Shown here: positions 5,864-8,366 of the stretch, piece after piece | Position numbering within the stretch: position 1 is the first letter of the stretch | How the letters are laid out: each line of letters opens with the position of its first letter | Assembly: GCA_900313285.1 (NCBI GenBank) | Contig: OMQP01000062.1 | Span: forward strand, 1-8,366 | Reading direction: 5' to 3' | Length of the DNA: 8,366 bases | DNA from: an uncultured Pseudomonadota bacterium | GTDB taxonomy: Bacteria > Pseudomonadota > Alphaproteobacteria > Rs-D84 | Notes under the pieces: generated by a model | What the model was told of the DNA's origin: nothing | Databases searched by the model: none | Seen by the model: the letters and a program-made list of their open reading frames with translations, nothing else | Program-made: the position numbers and the translations under genes

Positions 5864-8149
5864 ATGAAAAAAATATTTTTTGCATTTTTATTTGGTTTAT
5901 TAACGACGAATTCGTACGCAGAATTTAATATACACGTGGTCGGCGAATGGGCCAGCAGGATATTATCTAAATTTATCCCAGATAAAAAAGTAAGGGGTGA
6001 AGTTGTTGATGTATATAATGAAGAGTTAGAAAAAAACGGTGGTACACTTAGTGCGGAATCTGTTGCAAAGATAAGCGATGCAGCAGGATGGGACAGAAAT
6101 CAAGACAAAGAAACTCGATCCAAATTCAGAAAAGAATTGGTAAATTCCACGCAATATTTTGAAGTATGCGGTGATGACCAAGGAAAAACAGGTGGTGATG
6201 AACATTGTGTTGAAGATGTGTTTTATGCCGGTGTGATGGCCAGAAAGTTGGAACTGACAATGTTACAAGCAGATGGTTTATGTAAAGAATATGCAAGCGT
6301 TAAATATAATGACGATATAGAATGCAGCAACGAAACAAGGGGCAAAATAAATGATTATGTAAAATGCACATCTAAATTAAAACCAATATATTATGAATTT
6401 AAATTTGATAGTGTGACTGGTTCTTTGGCAGATGATGCACTTTATGACAGTGTGAAATATTCTGTATGTAAAATACATGGAACAAATTTGAAGTCGTCAG
6501 GATTTAACAATAAAGTTGTAAATTTTTGTGATACATCAGATACAGAAAAATGTTCACAAATAAATGATAGTATGAGTAAATTCGCATATAAATCTTTTAT
6601 TAAGAACATCAACGAAGTTGGTAATAAAAAGAATAACAAATGTGTCATAGAACAAAAGTACGATATCACTAAAGATAATCTTAGAACTGCATTTGGTATA
6701 AATAACTATAATTTTGGCAAAGGATACCAATTATCTGCGTATAATGATTTACGTGAAAAATTATGCGAATACATAAAAAAGAACGCAAACACCACAATAA
6801 ACGCTTGTGAATGTGATTATAATTTCACAAGAGTTGTTGATAACTCTGGACTTGTGTCAGAAGCAGATGACGTATTAACATGTTATGCAAACGAACAACC
6901 GATAGATTTTATTTTTGATGATTTAAACGAAAATGTAGAAAGACTTAGCCAGGGAAACATGGAAGCATTTAATTGCTCCGTTCTTGGCGGTGAATATCAA
7001 GGCAAAACATGCTACACCCCAGACAAAGAACTTTGTGACAAAATTGCAGCGGCAACATTATCAGAATGTCCGGAATGTAAAAAAGCATATTGGGATGAGA
7101 AAGCAAATGCTTGTGTATTACCAAATGCAACCGAAGCAATCCAACATCAAAAGAATGTAAACATTGCTTTGATAGCTGGTGGGGCAGCTGTGAATGTAGG
7201 ATTAACTCTGTATTTTGGCGGAACTAATTGGGCTTATTTTGTTTTGGTAACAGATACGTTACTTACAGGTATGGAATTTAGTGGTCAAATGCACATAGAT
7301 GATGTTGCAGACACTTTCTTTACAAAAGCAAATAATTGTAATAATGCAACGTGTGCAGAAGAAATTTTAAAAGAATATTTTATGTATTTGGCACGAATGA
7401 CAAATGATTTACAAGATGCTGAATTAAAAGGGGTAGATGCAAAGTTCGAAAAATTTGTAGAAATGTTACCAGAAGATTCACAGTTTTGGGTAGATTTATA
7501 CATAAGTGGTTGTTATACACCAGAAGATGACAACCTTGATATTTCAAAATGTGATGATGGTAAATGGAACACAGATCAAATAATACGTGCAATTGGTATA
7601 GCTGGACAACTTTTTACATTGGTTGGTGCTGGTGTTAAAGCAGTAGTTGGTGCAGAACGTATAGCAAAAGCTGCAAGCAAAACTCCAAGATTGACGAAAG
7701 TATTAACAAAAAGGATTCCAGGGGTAAAAGCCCGTATAGCACAGAAATTAGCCAAAGGCGAAAAGGTCATAAGATCCGATGGTAAAGCAATAAAAGCATT
7801 AGGTGCAACAAAAACAGATAATGCTACAAAAGGTGCTACAAAAACAATGAATGTGTCTCACAAAGAGGGAAAACAGTTGGTAAAAGCTGGTAAGTGGGCA
7901 GATGCCACTGTTCTTGATCCAACATTTGATATTAAAGTTACACCACTAGAATTGGGCGGAAAAAAATATTATTTAAAAGCTGGCAATACAGAAACTTTAA
8001 TACAAAATGAAATAAGTCGGACAAAACAAGCACACGAATTACTGAAACATAATAAAATTGTGACATCTGTTGGTGTTGTAGAAGACGATCAAAAGAACAC
8101 CAGATACACAATATTTTATTATGGATGCCACGCATGTAAATATTGTTGA
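5864..8149 (+). CDS. Membrane protein with Cys-rich ectodomain and kinase-like N-lobe, frameshifted before the C-lobe
   Basis: The start ATG 5864 is nine bases after gene 3; a weak GGGGA at 5846-5850 is 13 bases upstream. The signal peptide is MKKIFFAFLFGLLTTNSYA, cleaved after residue 19 (SYA). Residues 20-430 form a Cys-rich ectodomain including CPEC at 402-405 and the neighbour-like CKKAYWDEKANACVLP. Hydrophobic segments lie at about 433-451, 456-470 and 573-597, with two cysteines-bearing stretches between the second and third. Right after the third come many basic residues (RIAKAASK, RLTKVLTKR), which by the positive-inside rule suggests a cytoplasmic tail. Residues 699-716 resemble a kinase N-lobe: KYYLKAG with candidate beta-3 Lys705, and NEI with candidate alpha-C Glu716. 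The frame then ends in an unlikely tail (YGCHACKYC) at 8149, while the matching C-lobe continues in the next frame from about 8118. The kinase fold assignment is inference; the receptor-like topology is a prediction. Confidence 0.85.
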   Translation: MKKIFFAFLFGLLTTNSYAEFNIHVVGEWASRILSKFIPDKKVRGEVVDVYNEELEKNGGTLSAESVAKISDAAGWDRNQDKETRSKFRKELVNSTQYFEVCGDDQGKTGGDEHCVEDVFYAGVMARKLELTMLQADGLCKEYASVKYNDDIECSNETRGKINDYVKCTSKLKPIYYEFKFDSVTGSLADDALYDSVKYSVCKIHGTNLKSSGFNNKVVNFCDTSDTEKCSQINDSMSKFAYKSFIKNINEVGNKKNNKCVIEQKYDITKDNLRTAFGINNYNFGKGYQLSAYNDLREKLCEYIKKNANTTINACECDYNFTRVVDNSGLVSEADDVLTCYANEQPIDFIFDDLNENVERLSQGNMEAFNCSVLGGEYQGKTCYTPDKELCDKIAAATLSECPECKKAYWDEKANACVLPNATEAIQHQKNVNIALIAGGAAVNVGLTLYFGGTNWAYFVLVTDTLLTGMEFSGQMHIDDVADTFFTKANNCNNATCAEEILKEYFMYLARMTNDLQDAELKGVDAKFEKFVEMLPEDSQFWVDLYISGCYTPEDDNLDISKCDDGKWNTDQIIRAIGIAGQLFTLVGAGVKAVVGAERIAKAASKTPRLTKVLTKRIPGVKARIAQKLAKGEKVIRSDGKAIKALGATKTDNATKGATKTMNVSHKEGKQLVKAGKWADATVLDPTFDIKVTPLELGGKKYYLKAGNTETLIQNEISRTKQAHELLKHNKIVTSVGVVEDDQKNTRYTIFYYGCHACKYC

Positions 8150-8366
8150 ATGGGGTAGTAGTGATGCAGAAATACTTGGGTATTTGAGAAACAAACCAAT
8201 TACTATCGAAGAACAAAATACAATATTAAGCGAATTACAAAATATGAATAACAACGGACTTATACATAATGATATATGGCATAATTTTGCAATTTATCGA
8301 GATTCCGGCGGCAAGCTGCATATGGAACTTATGGATTTCGGTGATTTTACATCGGAAGAAAAATTG
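8121..8366 (+). CDS. Kinase-like C-lobe, continuation of the preceding gene in another frame, cut at right edge
   Basis: The frame is open to the window end. It reads MDATHVNIVEWGSSDAEILG, a helical stretch, then GLIHNDIWHNFAIYRD and LMDFGDF. HND at 8265-8273 fits the catalytic-loop HxD of protein-kinase-like folds and DFG at 8334-8342 fits the metal-binding motif. Both also resemble aminoglycoside phosphotransferase and choline-kinase type enzymes, so substrate class is open. The Asn follows the Asp by four residues, one fewer than the usual five. The ATG at 8121 has no Shine-Dalgarno sequence, and the N-lobe motifs are in the upstream frame, so I read this as the second half of one gene. 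Dropping one T of the run at 8114-8117 gives a smooth join (RYTIFIMDATHVN), resembling strand beta-5 and the hinge. Confidence 0.75.
   Translation, partial: MDATHVNIVEWGSSDAEILGYLRNKPITIEEQNTILSELQNMNNNGLIHNDIWHNFAIYRDSGGKLHMELMDFGDFTSEEKL

Noticed and set aside
5846..5875. A7 and T6 runs at the gene 3/gene 4 junction as a phase-variable tract
   Set aside because: AT-rich Lys/Phe codons at a signal-peptide start explain them, and the frame is intact here; there is no sign of slippage.
8147..8149. TGA read as tryptophan, extending gene 4
   Set aside because: A TAG follows within six bases in the same frame, and the kinase C-lobe motifs are in a different frame, so recoding would not help.

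Overview
The window holds one strand-biased, AT-rich gene cluster. All credible coding sequence is on the + strand, with junctions between genes of -1 to +9 bases, so it reads as a single operon that enters already inside its first gene and runs off the right end inside its last. Every gene whose start is visible begins with a Sec-type signal peptide, and the products are cysteine-rich with short repeated tri-cysteine modules. The composition, A-rich codon use and this style of secreted Cys-rich protein suggest an uncultured, host-associated (gut or symbiotic) alphaproteobacterium. That is recollection-based inference; the window has no rRNA or housekeeping gene to confirm it.

Layout: (1) bases 2-1815, a Cys-rich secreted protein cut at the left edge and split by a perfect 89-bp tandem duplication (234-411). 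(2) bases 1815-4664, a large modular Cys-rich secreted protein (about 947 aa once restored), split by a one-base net loss near 2859-2878 and by a 7-bp tandem duplication at 3971-3984. (3) bases 4667-5854, an intact 395-aa secreted protein with an acidic linker and two Gly/Ala-rich hydrophobic segments. (4) bases 5864 to the window end, a signal-peptide protein with a Cys-rich ectodomain, hydrophobic segments and a C-terminal protein-kinase-like fold. Its N-lobe and C-lobe lie in different frames because of an apparent extra base at the T run 8114-8117.

Taken together this could be an envelope or surface system of co-expressed disulfide-rich proteins plus a receptor-kinase-like membrane protein; I recognise no named system. 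The most striking fact is that three of the four genes are interrupted, by at least two different kinds of lesion, while the open frames on both sides remain fully protein-like. Undoing each lesion restores one continuous reading frame (the lengths come out as exact multiples of three). Recent decay, reversible phase variation by tandem-repeat slippage, and assembly or sequencing error are all possible and need reads to separate. No tRNA, rRNA, CRISPR, insertion sequence or convincing terminator was seen, and no gap over 300 bases lacks coding sequence.
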